A stretch of DNA of 64,000 nucleotides from Allobosea sp. WAO. Lineage in GTDB: Bacteria > Pseudomonadota > Alphaproteobacteria > Rhizobiales > Beijerinckiaceae. The stretch lies in NCBI RefSeq assembly GCF_001509835.1, contig NZ_JXTJ01000003.1, positions 1 to 64,000 of the forward strand. The letters are read 5' to 3'. This document shows positions 47,389 through 56,617 of the stretch, one piece after another. Position numbers and translations under genes: made by a program. Position 1 is the stretch's first letter. Each line of letters starts with the position of its first letter. The notes beneath the pieces were generated by a model. The model was not told the DNA's origin. It worked only from the letters and a program-made list of their open reading frames with translations, and did not search any database.

Positions 47389-48312
47389 ATGGAACGGTTC
47401 GACTGGGACGATCTGCGCTTTTTCCTCGCAGTCGCCCGTTCCGGCCGCCTGACGGCGGCCGCCCGCCGGCTCGGCGCCGATCACGCCACGGTTTCGCGCC
47501 GCATCACCTCGCTGGAGGAATCGCTCAAGGCCAAATTGTTCGAGCGCCGGCCGCAGGGCTACGCGCTGACCGGCCATGGCGAGCAGCTGCTCGCCAAGGC
47601 CGAGAGCATGGAGACCGAAGCGCTCGCCATCCAGAGCGAGATCGGCGGCGCCGACATGGCGCTGTCCGGCACGGTGCGGATCGGCGCGCCCGACGGCTTC
47701 GGCGCTTCCTTCCTGGCGCCGCGCCTGGCGACCCTGGCCAAGGCCTATCCCGGGCTCGAACTGCAGCTGATCGCCATGCCGCGTCTGCTCTCGTTGTCGA
47801 AGCGTGAGGCCGATGTCGCGATCACGCTGGCGCCGCCCAAGGAGGGCAAGGTCGTGGCGCGCAAGCTCTGCGACTACCGGCTCGGCCTCTACGCCTCGCG
47901 CGAATACCTCGACTCGATGCCGCCGATCACGGCGCCGGAGGACCTCTTCGCCCACCGCATCGTCGGCTATATCGACGACCTGATCTTCACCCCCGAACTC
48001 GACTATCTCGACGAGATCGCCAAGGGGCTGCGGGCCCAGATCCAGAGTTCGAGCGTCATCGCCCAGATGAATGCGGTCGCCTCGGGCGCGGGCATCGGCG
48101 TGATCCACCATTTCATGGTGCCGTCCGAGCCACGGCTGGTGCCGGTGCTGCCGGAAAGCGTCTCGATCACCCGCTCCTTCTGGCTCCTCGTCCATGCCGA
48201 CCTCAAGGAGGTTGCCCGGGTGCGCGCCATCGTCGATTTCATCGTGCGCGAGGCGAAGGCTTCGCGCAGCCTGCTGATGGGGGAGGCGAAGGCGGAGCAG
48301 CCGGCGCCGTAG
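47389..48312 (+). CDS. LysR-family transcriptional regulator (divergent from mmsA)
   Basis: The ATG at 47389 follows GGAGGAAGCGTC; a far longer open frame upstream is the shadow of mmsA. The 307-residue product has an N-terminal LysR winged helix (LTAAARRLGADHATVSRRITSLEE) and a substrate-binding domain of about 210 residues. It probably regulates the valine-degradation genes and itself through the inverted repeat at 47327-47363. The effector is not visible and may be a CoA thioester or branched-chain acid. Confidence 0.88.
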   Translation: MERFDWDDLRFFLAVARSGRLTAAARRLGADHATVSRRITSLEESLKAKLFERRPQGYALTGHGEQLLAKAESMETEALAIQSEIGGADMALSGTVRIGAPDGFGASFLAPRLATLAKAYPGLELQLIAMPRLLSLSKREADVAITLAPPKEGKVVARKLCDYRLGLYASREYLDSMPPITAPEDLFAHRIVGYIDDLIFTPELDYLDEIAKGLRAQIQSSSVIAQMNAVASGAGIGVIHHFMVPSEPRLVPVLPESVSITRSFWLLVHADLKEVARVRAIVDFIVREAKASRSLLMGEAKAEQPAP

Positions 48313-48339
48313 GCGCCGCAGCCCCGGCCAGAGCTTCCG

Positions 48340-49173
48340 TCAGAACTGCATGGAGGCGCCGAGCACCGGCCCGTGCTGTGTGACCTTCCATAGGAAGCCG
48401 CCGTCGCGATAGTCCTGGTACAGCGCCCGGTAGCCGGCGCGCAGCATGGTCGGGCGGCCGAGCAGGGTGGTGCGGTAGCCGAGATGGGCCTGGGCGTTGT
48501 AGGTGATCCGCGAGCCGACGCCGAAGCCGCCGACATCCGCCTCGGCGAAGAGGTTCCAGCGTTCGTCGATATCGAGCGTCATGCGCGCGCCGACCAATGG
48601 ATCGAGCCAGCTTTCGGTCTTGGAGAGCCCGATCCCGGCGACGCTGATGCTGCCAGTCATGCGCGTCCAGCGTACACCGGCGAGTGGATCGAGCGCGAAG
48701 ATACGCGGCGTGCCATGGACGGTGTCGCCGCCGAGCGCAGCCTCGAAGAGGCGGTAACTGGCGCCCGCGGCCAGCATCGTGCTCTGCGATCCGACGCCGA
48801 TATCGAGCCAGCGCAACCGCTCATGGCTTTCCACGTCGGTGTACTGGCCGTTGACGAAGAAGCCGAGCTTGCCGCGCTGGACCTCGACCGCGCCCATGAT
48901 CCCGAATTTGAGATCCTTCACGGTGTCGCGGAAAGGCACGTCGACCGCGCGCTTGTGGTGGAACACAGCCGCGTCGCCGTTCAGGCTGGCTCCCCAGAGA
49001 TAAGGCGAGACGGTTACGGTCCAGTCCGAGGCAGTGCTCGGCGGCGCTACTGTCTTGGGCGCAGCAGCGTCGGCGGCGCCGGCCGGCGCTGCAAAGGATA
49101 GCCAGGCTGTAAGGCCGATGGCCGCCGCGCCGACGAACTGCCCGAAGCGGGCATGCGAGAATCTGGATTTCAT
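48340..49173 (-). CDS. Outer-membrane beta-barrel protein of unknown function
   Basis: The 277-residue product has a signal peptide (~1-33, ending AGAADA) and alternating beta-strands with aromatic girdles such as WTVTVSPYLWGASLNG at the start. It ends in GPVLGASMQF with C-terminal Phe, the hallmark of outer-membrane barrels. The family is conserved but unnamed. It lies 90 bases downstream of a secreted Ntn hydrolase gene on the same strand, so the two may be co-expressed. Specific function unknown. Confidence 0.75.
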   Translation of the reverse strand: MKSRFSHARFGQFVGAAAIGLTAWLSFAAPAGAADAAAPKTVAPPSTASDWTVTVSPYLWGASLNGDAAVFHHKRAVDVPFRDTVKDLKFGIMGAVEVQRGKLGFFVNGQYTDVESHERLRWLDIGVGSQSTMLAAGASYRLFEAALGGDTVHGTPRIFALDPLAGVRWTRMTGSISVAGIGLSKTESWLDPLVGARMTLDIDERWNLFAEADVGGFGVGSRITYNAQAHLGYRTTLLGRPTMLRAGYRALYQDYRDGGFLWKVTQHGPVLGASMQF

Positions 49174-49263
49174 GATGCTTGGCCCCCCGGCCGGAATGCT
49201 GTGGCTTGGTCGGAAGCCGGGACGGCTGGTGCCGCCCTGGCGTCTCGGATGCTGTTCGCCTGC

Positions 49264-50379
49264 TCAGGGCTTGACGAAGGGAAGTGCCGGCGCCGCCATT
49301 CCCGGCTTGAGTTCGGCGCTGACGATGGTCTTGGCGTCGAGGTCGAAGCCCTTGAGGTCGATCGCCCGCAGCACCGGGTCGCTATAGGTCTTCACGTAGA
49401 AGACGCGGTTGGTCAGGTCCGCCACCGTCGACCACTGGGTGTACTCCAGGGGCTCCTCGCCCGCCCTGATCCAGCCTTTCGGGATGTCGAAATTGTTGAC
49501 GATGTGCTCGGCCAGACGGACGCTTTCGATGCCGCTGGGCCTGGGCTGGACCGAGAGCGTATAGCCGAGCGCGCGCAGGAACCGGGATGGCGGGGTCGGG
49601 TCGCCGGGGATGCCGAGCAGGCCAGAACCTTCGCCGAGCGGCGCAAAGCTCTGCGAGCCGACCTTCAACGGCGGCGCATTGTGGGGCGAGATCTTCACAT
49701 AGTTGCGCAGATTGGTCAGATGCCAGTCGAAGGGTGGCGAATTGGTCATTACCCCCAGCGGGTTGTCATAGACCTTGAGCTTCCCGTCGATAGGCTCGAT
49801 CACCAGCGAGGCGCCCGAGGCATCGTGCAGGGTGTAGTGCACGGGCGGCACCATCTTCATCAGCGGCTGCTCGACGCTGATCACCGTCATGCCCTCGAGC
49901 GCGGCCTTGACCTCGGCCACCGTGGCAAAATTCGTCAGCGTCCAGGTCAGGACGTCCCAGGGCGCGAGCGATTTCGCCGGGTCGGACTTGGCTGCATCGG
50001 CATAGCCGGCATAGCCCGGGAAATAGAGGATGCCGCCGACGAGCCCCTTCTCGTTCATGCCGTCGACCAGAGCGGTCACGCCGAGCGCGTTCAGCCCGAC
50101 CGCGGCGTACTTGCCGGTCCAATTGGCGGCCGGCTTGCCGCCCGCGCCCGTGCTGGCGAGCTTGTAATTGCGCGGGATCACCATCGCACGCGATTCGAGC
50201 TCGAAGCCGAACTCCATCGTCCGGCCGTAGACGGAGCCGTTGTCCGAGGTCCGGATCAGGAAGCTGGTGCAGGCCGAGGCGGTCTGGGAGGCAAACAGGC
50301 TGGCCGCGAGCACGATGGCGCCGAGCGAGCGAAGTCGCTTTGCTTGCGATCGTGCCAAGCTAACAGAATTTCCGATCAT
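49264..50379 (-). CDS. Secreted linear amide C-N hydrolase (Ntn-hydrolase, choloylglycine hydrolase family)
   Basis: The 371-residue product has a signal peptide (~1-36) directly before Cys37 in SACTSFLIRT. Signal cleavage would expose Cys37 as the N-terminal nucleophile of the Ntn-hydrolase fold. GRTMEFGFEL and NEKGLVGGIL supply further active-site residues. Family members cleave conjugated bile salts, penicillin V or acyl-homoserine lactones. In a soil-type bacterium an acylase on quorum signals or amides is as likely as bile salts. Substrate undetermined. It would act in the periplasm. Confidence 0.85.
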   Translation of the reverse strand: MIGNSVSLARSQAKRLRSLGAIVLAASLFASQTASACTSFLIRTSDNGSVYGRTMEFGFELESRAMVIPRNYKLASTGAGGKPAANWTGKYAAVGLNALGVTALVDGMNEKGLVGGILYFPGYAGYADAAKSDPAKSLAPWDVLTWTLTNFATVAEVKAALEGMTVISVEQPLMKMVPPVHYTLHDASGASLVIEPIDGKLKVYDNPLGVMTNSPPFDWHLTNLRNYVKISPHNAPPLKVGSQSFAPLGEGSGLLGIPGDPTPPSRFLRALGYTLSVQPRPSGIESVRLAEHIVNNFDIPKGWIRAGEEPLEYTQWSTVADLTNRVFYVKTYSDPVLRAIDLKGFDLDAKTIVSAELKPGMAAPALPFVKP

Positions 50380-50573
50380 GGATTTGTTTCCCCCCGAATC
50401 GTAGGCCGGGCGGAAGGTGGCATGCCGCCAAGCCCCCCGGAAGCAACGGGCGGCGATGTCAGCATGCTGTCAGTGCAGGGCGGGCGCTCGGACCGTGCGT
50501 GGGAGGCGGCCGGCGCTCGCCGAACAGGGCGATGGGTTCGTGCGGGGACGGCGGGTGCCGAGGCGGCGCTACT

Positions 50574-51881
50574 TCAGGCCGCCTGAACGCAGACCCGGTT
50601 GCGGCCCTCGCGCTTGGCCGCATAGAGGGCACGATCGGCGGCGATCAGCGCCTGGTCGAAGCTGCCGTCCTCGTCGATCTCGGCGACGCCGATCGAGGCG
50701 GTGAGGGCGATCTGATGATCGCCGATCATCACGGTCTCATGGGAGACGTCGAGCCGCACATGGTCGCTGCGGCGCATTGCCGCCTTCGCGTCGAGGCCTG
50801 GAAACAGGATGGCGAACTCTTCGCCGCCGATGCGGGCGAGCAGGCTGCTGCTGTCGTCGACCGATTGGGCGATGCAGCGCGCCACCCCGGCCAGAACCCG
50901 GTCGCCGAGATCATGGCCATGGCGATCGTTCAGCTGCTTGAAATCGTCGATGTCGAGTATGGCGACCGCGCTCTTCTGCCGGCGCGCCCGCGCTTCCGCG
51001 ATCAATCCCGGCGCCTGCTCGAAGAAATGACGGCGGTTGAACAGGCCGGTCAGGGCGTCGCGCGAGGCCAGATTGCGCAACTGAGCGATCTGCTCCTGCG
51101 TTTCGGCATTGCTCGCGATCCGGCACTGCAGCTCTTCGGGCACGAATGGCATCGAGATGAAGTCGTTGGCGCCGGCCTTGAGGAAGCCGACGGACACCAT
51201 GCGGTCGCTCGACGACGAGACGCCGATCACGCGCAGGCCGCTGGCGGCGAAGCGGCGGCGGATATGACGGGTGAGCTCATAGCCGTCCATGTCCGGCATA
51301 TTGTAGTCGCTGACGACCAGGCGGATATCGGGATTGGCTTCGAGGAACGACAGGGCCTCGGCGCCGGAGCCGACTTCGGCGACGTCGTATTGCTGCACGG
51401 TCAGCATATGGGCGAGCAATCTGCGGGTCGCCTTGACGTCGTCGACGACGAGGATTCGGGTCTGCCGGTTGGCCAGAGCGCGCTTGACGGCGCGGACCAG
51501 CGTATCGAGCGCAAACTCGCTGTCCTTCGGGACATAGTCGATGACGTCGCGCTCCATGATCCGGTTGCGCGTCTCGATATCGAAGCTGCCGGTATGGACG
51601 ATGGTCGGGATGCCGCGCTGGACCGTGAAGTCGATCGCCTCGCCGCGCGGGGCGTCTGGCAGGTTCAGGTCGACCACAGCCAGGGTGTAGGCCGCAGCGT
51701 TTTCGGTGACGGCCTCGTGCAATTCGTTGAGCGAGCGGCAGGCGACGAGTTCGAGGCCGACCTCTTCGATGAGGCGGCGGCAGAGTGCCAGCGAGTAGGT
51801 CTTCGAATCCTCCACCACGAGGATCTTGCGGTCGTCGGCGTAGGGCCCTTGCGGGAGGCGGTCGGTGGCGCGGTAGGCCAT
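50574..51881 (-). CDS. PleD-like diguanylate cyclase with two receiver domains
   Basis: The 435-residue product has two receiver domains. The first has VVDLNLPD and the second VSDYNMPDMDGYE, both with a candidate phosphoacceptor Asp. A GGDEF domain with GGEEF in LLARIGGEEFAIL follows. The product inhibition site RxxD seems lost: the residues upstream read DDSSSLLAR. It makes cyclic-di-GMP when phosphorylated. The Caulobacter PleD layout is the same. No kinase gene is adjacent, so its phosphodonor is unknown. Confidence 0.9.
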   Translation of the reverse strand: MAYRATDRLPQGPYADDRKILVVEDSKTYSLALCRRLIEEVGLELVACRSLNELHEAVTENAAAYTLAVVDLNLPDAPRGEAIDFTVQRGIPTIVHTGSFDIETRNRIMERDVIDYVPKDSEFALDTLVRAVKRALANRQTRILVVDDVKATRRLLAHMLTVQQYDVAEVGSGAEALSFLEANPDIRLVVSDYNMPDMDGYELTRHIRRRFAASGLRVIGVSSSSDRMVSVGFLKAGANDFISMPFVPEELQCRIASNAETQEQIAQLRNLASRDALTGLFNRRHFFEQAPGLIAEARARRQKSAVAILDIDDFKQLNDRHGHDLGDRVLAGVARCIAQSVDDSSSLLARIGGEEFAILFPGLDAKAAMRRSDHVRLDVSHETVMIGDHQIALTASIGVAEIDEDGSFDQALIAADRALYAAKREGRNRVCVQAA

Positions 51882-52046
51882 TGGGCTCGAACGTCCTTGA
51901 CCGAGGCCGCACGGGATGGCGGCTTCGACCCTCTAATCTTTGCAGCGGAAGGCGAATGCCATCAATGGCGAACATCCGGCGAGCGCGTTAATTTCCGCTT
52001 AAGTAACGCAGCCCGCTTGCGAATATCGCGATGGTCCCCTTCGCAG

Positions 52047-53813
52047 TCAGATTCGCCAGGGCAGGATCTGCGCCGGCAGGCGCCGTCCGGCGAGGTCGAG
52101 CCCGAGCATCGTCAGCAGGATCACGGCCGAGGCGCTGATCGCGACCGCCGCCGCCTCGCCGGCGAGCCCCGCCTCCTTCAGGCTGAACAGCACGACGCCG
52201 AGCGTCTCCGTTCCCGAAGACCAGAGCAGCGCCGAGACGGTCAACTCGTTGAACGCGACGAGGAAGACCATCAGCGCACTGACCGCCGCTGCCGGCGCGA
52301 GGATCGGGGCAACGATGAAGCGGAGCATCTGCCAGAGCGTGACGCCGTCGAGCTTGGCCGCCTCCTCGTGATGCGCCTCGATCTGCGCCATCGCCGCCAC
52401 CGGGGCCTTCAAGGCCAGCGGCAGGAAGCGGGCGAGATAGGCGAACAGGATGATGAAGGGCGTGGCGTAGAGGCTGAACCCGAGCAGCGGCAGCGGCTTC
52501 AGGAAGAGCAGGATGTAGGCGATGGCGAGGACGACGCCCGGCAGCGCATAGGGCAGCTCGATGACGAGTTCGACGGCCCGCCTGAACCGTCCCATGCGCC
52601 GCTCCAGCGAATAGGCGAATGCGATCGAAAGCAGCGCGAGCAGCAGCGCCGCCGTCCCGGCGAAGAGGAGCGAGTTGCGGAAGGCCCGCACGGTCACGTC
52701 CTGCCGCAGCAGCACCTCGGCGAATTTGTCGAAGGTCAGGCTCTGCCAGGAGAGTGCGACGCCCAGCGCTGGCGTCAGCGCCTCGCCGAGCAGGGCGAGC
52801 AGCGGCAGTCCGAGCTTGAGCGCGAGCAGCAGCCAGAGGCCGCCGGCGACGAAGGGACGGGCGCGGCCGAGTTGCCAGAAGGGCTGCAGCGGGCGTTCTA
52901 TCTCGACCTTGCCGCCGGCCTGTCGCATCGCCAGCATGCCGGCGAGGATGCCGAGCCCGGCGACGACGGCGACCAGGATCGAGAGGGCCGCCGCGTCCGG
53001 CAGGCCTTCCGGGCCGAAGCTCGAGAGCCGGCGATAGATCAGCGTCGGCAGGGTGAGATAGTTCACCGGCAGGCCGAGCAGCGCCGGGATCCCGAAATTG
53101 CCGATGCCGGCGACGAAGGCGAGCAGCGCGGCGGCGACGATATGCGGCCGCAGCACCGGCAGGAGGATTCGCGCCACGATGGTCTGCGGGGCGGCGCCTT
53201 CCATCTGCGCGGCCTCGACCAGCGAATGCGGCACGCTGCGCAGGCCGGTCCAGAGCGTGATCGCGACCAGCGGCGCATGATGCAGCGCCATCACGAGGAT
53301 GATGCCGCCGCGGCCGAGCAGCGGATTGGGCGTGCCGGGCGCGGGCGAAAGCCCGACCAGCGCCAGCACCGGCGAGTTCGGCGCAAACAGGCTGAGGAAA
53401 GCGAGCGCCGCGACCTGCGGCGCGATCATCATCGAGAAGACCAGGCAAAAGGCGAGCGGGCGCTTGCCGCGCAGGTCCGTGACGGCGAGCAGCAGCGCAA
53501 AGCCGCCGCCGACCAGAAGGGCGCCAAGCGCCGAGAGGCCGGCTGTCTCGAGACTGTGCAGGGTCGCATTGACAGCCGAGCGGCTGCTCATCACGTCGAG
53601 CGCCGCGCCCGGCGCGAACGTCCCGCCCGGTGCGAAGGCGGCGACGGCGAGGCGCAGGAAGGGCAGGGCACCGAGCAGCATCGCGACGAGCGTGACCGCG
53701 GCCGGAAGGGCCAGTCCCTCGGGCAAGCCAAGGCGCGGCAGGGCCAACGGCAAGCGCGCCTGCCGCAGCCCGGGTTGCGGCAGGTCCGATGATGATGGGG
53801 CGGCGAGCGTCAT
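52047..53813 (-). CDS. Fused ABC permease, iron(III)-type (FbpB-like)
   Basis: I prefer the ATG at 53813 over an in-frame TTG at 53834. The 588-residue protein has about 12 membrane helices in two similar halves, each with a permease EAA-type loop such as EAAQMEGAAPQTIVARI and EEAAKLDGVTLWQMLRFI. That is the layout of FbpB-type permeases for ferric iron, and also of some phosphonate or thiamine importers. The substrate-binding protein gene is 42 bases upstream. No ATPase gene follows: the next gene in the same direction is the PleD-like cyclase. Confidence 0.87.
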   Translation of the reverse strand: MTLAAPSSSDLPQPGLRQARLPLALPRLGLPEGLALPAAVTLVAMLLGALPFLRLAVAAFAPGGTFAPGAALDVMSSRSAVNATLHSLETAGLSALGALLVGGGFALLLAVTDLRGKRPLAFCLVFSMMIAPQVAALAFLSLFAPNSPVLALVGLSPAPGTPNPLLGRGGIILVMALHHAPLVAITLWTGLRSVPHSLVEAAQMEGAAPQTIVARILLPVLRPHIVAAALLAFVAGIGNFGIPALLGLPVNYLTLPTLIYRRLSSFGPEGLPDAAALSILVAVVAGLGILAGMLAMRQAGGKVEIERPLQPFWQLGRARPFVAGGLWLLLALKLGLPLLALLGEALTPALGVALSWQSLTFDKFAEVLLRQDVTVRAFRNSLLFAGTAALLLALLSIAFAYSLERRMGRFRRAVELVIELPYALPGVVLAIAYILLFLKPLPLLGFSLYATPFIILFAYLARFLPLALKAPVAAMAQIEAHHEEAAKLDGVTLWQMLRFIVAPILAPAAAVSALMVFLVAFNELTVSALLWSSGTETLGVVLFSLKEAGLAGEAAAVAISASAVILLTMLGLDLAGRRLPAQILPWRI

Positions 53814-53855
53814 CCGCGCTCGCCGGGTTCGCAAGGGTGGCTCACGCGAAGCAGC

Positions 53856-54839
53856 TCACTCGAAGATCGCGCTGAAGCGCTTGCGGGCGGCCGGCTCGTC
53901 GGCGAGCGCCTTAGCGGCGTCGAAGGCCATCAGCTTGATCTCGCCGCGAGCGGGATAACCGGCGGGCAGCGCCACCTCCGGATGAGCCGCGACATAGCCC
54001 TGCTTCAAGGCCAGCTCCTGGCCTTCCTTCGAGATCAGGAAGTCGACGAAGGCCTTCGCGGCTTCCGCGTTCTTCGTGGTCTTGAGGATCGCGACCGGCT
54101 CGCTGACCGCCGAGACGCCCTCCTTCGGGAAGACGAACTCGACCGGTGCGCCCTTGGCCTTCTCGCGGATCGGCATGAAGTCGACGATCATGCCGTAGAG
54201 CTTCTCGCCCGTGGCGACCTGGCGCAGGATGTCGCCATTGGCGCCGGCGGCGAGCGCGCCGTTCTTCTGCAGCTCCTCGTAGAAGCTCCAACCGCCGGGC
54301 AGGCTGCCGGTCAGGGTGATGGTGTGGATCATCGCCGCGCCCGAGTTCAGCGGGCTCGGCATCGCCAGCAGATTCTTCGCTTCGGGCTTGGTCAGGTCGA
54401 GCCAGCTCGTCGGCTTCAGCGTCGCTTTGGTGTTGTAGACGATGCCGGTGGTGATCAGCTTGGTGGCGAACCAGAACTTGGCGGGATCGTGGATGCCAGC
54501 CGGATAGGCCGCGGTCTGCGCCTTGTCATGGGCGAGTAGGCGGTCTTCCTTCTTCAGGCCTTCCATCGTGACCGCATCGGCGATCAAGAGCACGTCGGCC
54601 TGCGGCGCGCCGGCCTCGAATTCGGCCCGCAGCTTGGCCATCACCCGCGGCGTTCCGTCGCGCACGAAGCTGATCTCGATCTTGGGATGCTTGGCCTTGA
54701 AGGCGTCGATCGTCTGCTGCGCATCGGTGTTCGGCTGGCTGGTATAGAGCACGAGCTTGCCCTCGACTGCGACGGCCGAGTCGATGGCGGGGAAGGCGAG
54801 GCCGAGCGCGAGCGCGGCGGCGATTGCGTGGGAACGCAT
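53856..54839 (-). CDS. ABC transporter substrate-binding protein, iron(III)-type
   Basis: The ATG at 54839 is set by GGAG six bases upstream; an in-frame ATG at 54851 adds four residues. The 327-residue product has a signal peptide (~1-24, ending SAVAVEG). The binding-protein fold follows, with LVLYTSQPNTDAQQTIDAF, DGTPRVMAKLRAEFEAG and NTKATLKPTSWLDL, typical of Fe(III)-binding proteins. Ferric iron is the best guess; the ligand is not proven. It pairs with the fused permease downstream. The divergent sugar operon starts 314 bases away. Confidence 0.85.
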   Translation of the reverse strand: MRSHAIAAALALGLAFPAIDSAVAVEGKLVLYTSQPNTDAQQTIDAFKAKHPKIEISFVRDGTPRVMAKLRAEFEAGAPQADVLLIADAVTMEGLKKEDRLLAHDKAQTAAYPAGIHDPAKFWFATKLITTGIVYNTKATLKPTSWLDLTKPEAKNLLAMPSPLNSGAAMIHTITLTGSLPGGWSFYEELQKNGALAAGANGDILRQVATGEKLYGMIVDFMPIREKAKGAPVEFVFPKEGVSAVSEPVAILKTTKNAEAAKAFVDFLISKEGQELALKQGYVAAHPEVALPAGYPARGEIKLMAFDAAKALADEPAARKRFSAIFE

Positions 54840-55152
54840 GGCAGTCTCCATGGACCTTATGGGTGGAAGGCCTGCCTCCGCGCTCTTGCAGGACGGTGTC
54901 GCGGCCTCCTCTGCGAGGCCGTTAGGCCGCGTAGACGACACATTCGTGACAATCGTGGAGGTGCGGGACAGGATTGAGGTCACATGGTCCGAACCGACCA
55001 TCGACGCGGAGTGCCATCGCTGCCCGCCTGCTGTCTGAAACGTGCGAATTTCGGTCGTTTGGACGGCTTGTTTATCAGGGGGGTTTTCGACTAGCTTCGC
55101 GCTCAGGCGGCGAGAAACGCTAAATCTAAACGTTTTAAATGGGAGGTTTTCG
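54840..55152. other. Divergent intergenic region with LacI-type half-sites
   Basis: This ~310-base region separates the iron-type operon and the carbohydrate operon. It holds no gene. It contains the operator-like palindrome at 55126-55137, next to the ribosome-binding site GGGAGG of the carbohydrate binding-protein gene. Confidence 0.6.
55126..55137. promoter_or_regulatory. LacI-type operator-like palindrome, copy 1
   Basis: The core AAACGTTT (55128-55135) within CTAAACGTTTTA fits the AAnCGnTT centre typical of LacI-family sites. It lies 16 bases before the binding-protein start, overlapping or just upstream of its ribosome-binding site. A second copy is at 56604-56617. A sugar-responsive repressor is therefore suspected; none is encoded in the window. 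Confidence 0.5.
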
Positions 55153-56535
55153 ATGAAATCAATGCGCAATCTGGTGAGCGGTGCTGCCCTGGCCGCGCTG
55201 GCGGTCGGCTGGTCCGGAGCTGCCCTTTCGCAGGAAACGGTGACCGTCTGGTTCACCAAGGGCTTCTATAAGGGCGAGGACGACGCGCTGCTCTCCGTCG
55301 TCGACAAATTCCAGAAGGCGACCGGCGTCAAGGTCGACCTCTCCCTCTATGCGACGGAAGACTGCGTCACCAAGTCGGTCGGCGCGGTCCAGGCCGGCAC
55401 ACCGCCGGATGTCGGCTTCTGCACCACCTATGACTTCCGCACCACCGGGCAGTGGGCCTTCGAAGGCAAGCTCGAGGACGTCACCGACGTGATCGAGCCG
55501 ATGAAGGGGGAGTTTCAGCCGCAGGCGCTCGCCACCACCTTCCTGATGAACGGCAAGACCAACAAGAAGGCCTATTACGCCTTCCCGGTCGAGCAGCAGA
55601 TGATGCACATCACCTACTGGAAGGACATGCTGGAGGAGTTCGGGTTCAAGGAAAGCGACATTCCGAAGACTTGGAACGGCTACTGGGACTTCTGGTGCGA
55701 CAAGGTCCAGGGCGCGGCGCGCGCCAAGGGCAAGCGCATCTACGCCGTCGGCCATCCGCTCGGCGTCGCGGCGTCCGACACCTTCTACAGCTTCCTGACC
55801 TTCGCCAACGCCTATGACGCGAAGATCGTCGACGAGAACGGCAAGATCGTGCTCGACGAGCCGAAGAACCGCGCCGCGATGATCGAGGCGGTGAAGTCCT
55901 ACGCCAACATCATGCAGCGCGGCTGCACGCCGCCCTCCTCGGTGAACTGGCTCGATCCGGACAACAACGTCGCCTTCCATAACCGCACGACGATCGCGAC
56001 CCATAACGCGACCATCTCGATCGCCGGCAAGCATATGGACGACATGAACAACCCGGCCCTGACGCAGGAACAGCGCGACGCGGCCAAGAAGAACTATTAC
56101 GACAACATCCGCACCGCCGAGTTCCCGAAGAAGCCCGACGGCAGCAACATGACCAACCTCGCGGCGGTCAAGACCGCGGTGGTCTTCGCCGACGGCAAGA
56201 ACAAGAAGCGCGGCAAGGAATTCATGGCCTTCCTGATGAAGGACGAGAACCTGCGTCCGTTCGTCGAGGGCTCGGCCGGCCGCTGGGTCTCAACCACGCT
56301 CGCCGGCATCGAGGCGCCGTTCTGGTCGGATGGCAAGGATCCGCACCGTGCCGTCGTCTACAAGCAGTACAAGGATGGCACCGTGCCGTTCCAGTTCGTC
56401 TACAACTACAAGTTCACGGCGGTGAACGCCGAGAACGTCTGGGCCAAGGCCGTCAACCGCGTTCTGGTCGACAAGGTCTCGCCCGAGCAGGCGACCGACG
56501 AGATGATCGCCCGCATCAAGCAGATCGCCGGCTGA
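55153..56535 (+). CDS. Carbohydrate ABC transporter substrate-binding protein
   Basis: The ATG at 55153 follows GGGAGG six bases upstream; the longer frame is rejected. The 460-residue product has a signal peptide (~1-27) and the SBP family 1 fold: TVWFTKGFYKGEDDALLSVV and VQAGTPPDVGFCTTYDF. The latter has an uncommon Cys in the lobe, and another Cys lies at TEDCVTKS. The ligand is a sugar or polyol, not identifiable from sequence. It is the first gene of a set with two permeases, transaldolase and a dehydrogenase. No ATPase is in the operon. Confidence 0.87.
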   Translation: MKSMRNLVSGAALAALAVGWSGAALSQETVTVWFTKGFYKGEDDALLSVVDKFQKATGVKVDLSLYATEDCVTKSVGAVQAGTPPDVGFCTTYDFRTTGQWAFEGKLEDVTDVIEPMKGEFQPQALATTFLMNGKTNKKAYYAFPVEQQMMHITYWKDMLEEFGFKESDIPKTWNGYWDFWCDKVQGAARAKGKRIYAVGHPLGVAASDTFYSFLTFANAYDAKIVDENGKIVLDEPKNRAAMIEAVKSYANIMQRGCTPPSSVNWLDPDNNVAFHNRTTIATHNATISIAGKHMDDMNNPALTQEQRDAAKKNYYDNIRTAEFPKKPDGSNMTNLAAVKTAVVFADGKNKKRGKEFMAFLMKDENLRPFVEGSAGRWVSTTLAGIEAPFWSDGKDPHRAVVYKQYKDGTVPFQFVYNYKFTAVNAENVWAKAVNRVLVDKVSPEQATDEMIARIKQIAG

Positions 56536-56603
56536 CATCCAGCCTGCGCGCTGATCACGACGGCTTTGGGCCATCGGCCCAAAGCCACAGAAACGTGATC
56601 GAT

Positions 56604-56617
56604 TCTAAGCGTTTAGA
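56604..56617. promoter_or_regulatory. LacI-type operator-like palindrome, copy 2
   Basis: TCTAA-GCGT-TTAGA is an interrupted palindrome 69 bases after the binding-protein stop and 136 bases before the first permease start. Its TCTAARCGTTT core matches copy 1. Placement suggests a second control point inside the operon or a separate promoter for the permease genes. Confidence 0.45.

Noticed and set aside
50499..53792. A 1097-codon plus-strand open frame rich in Arg, Glu, Asp and Gln
   Set aside because: It runs antisense to the PleD-like cyclase and the fused permease, has no start signal and no recognisable domains. High GC creates such long shadow frames.
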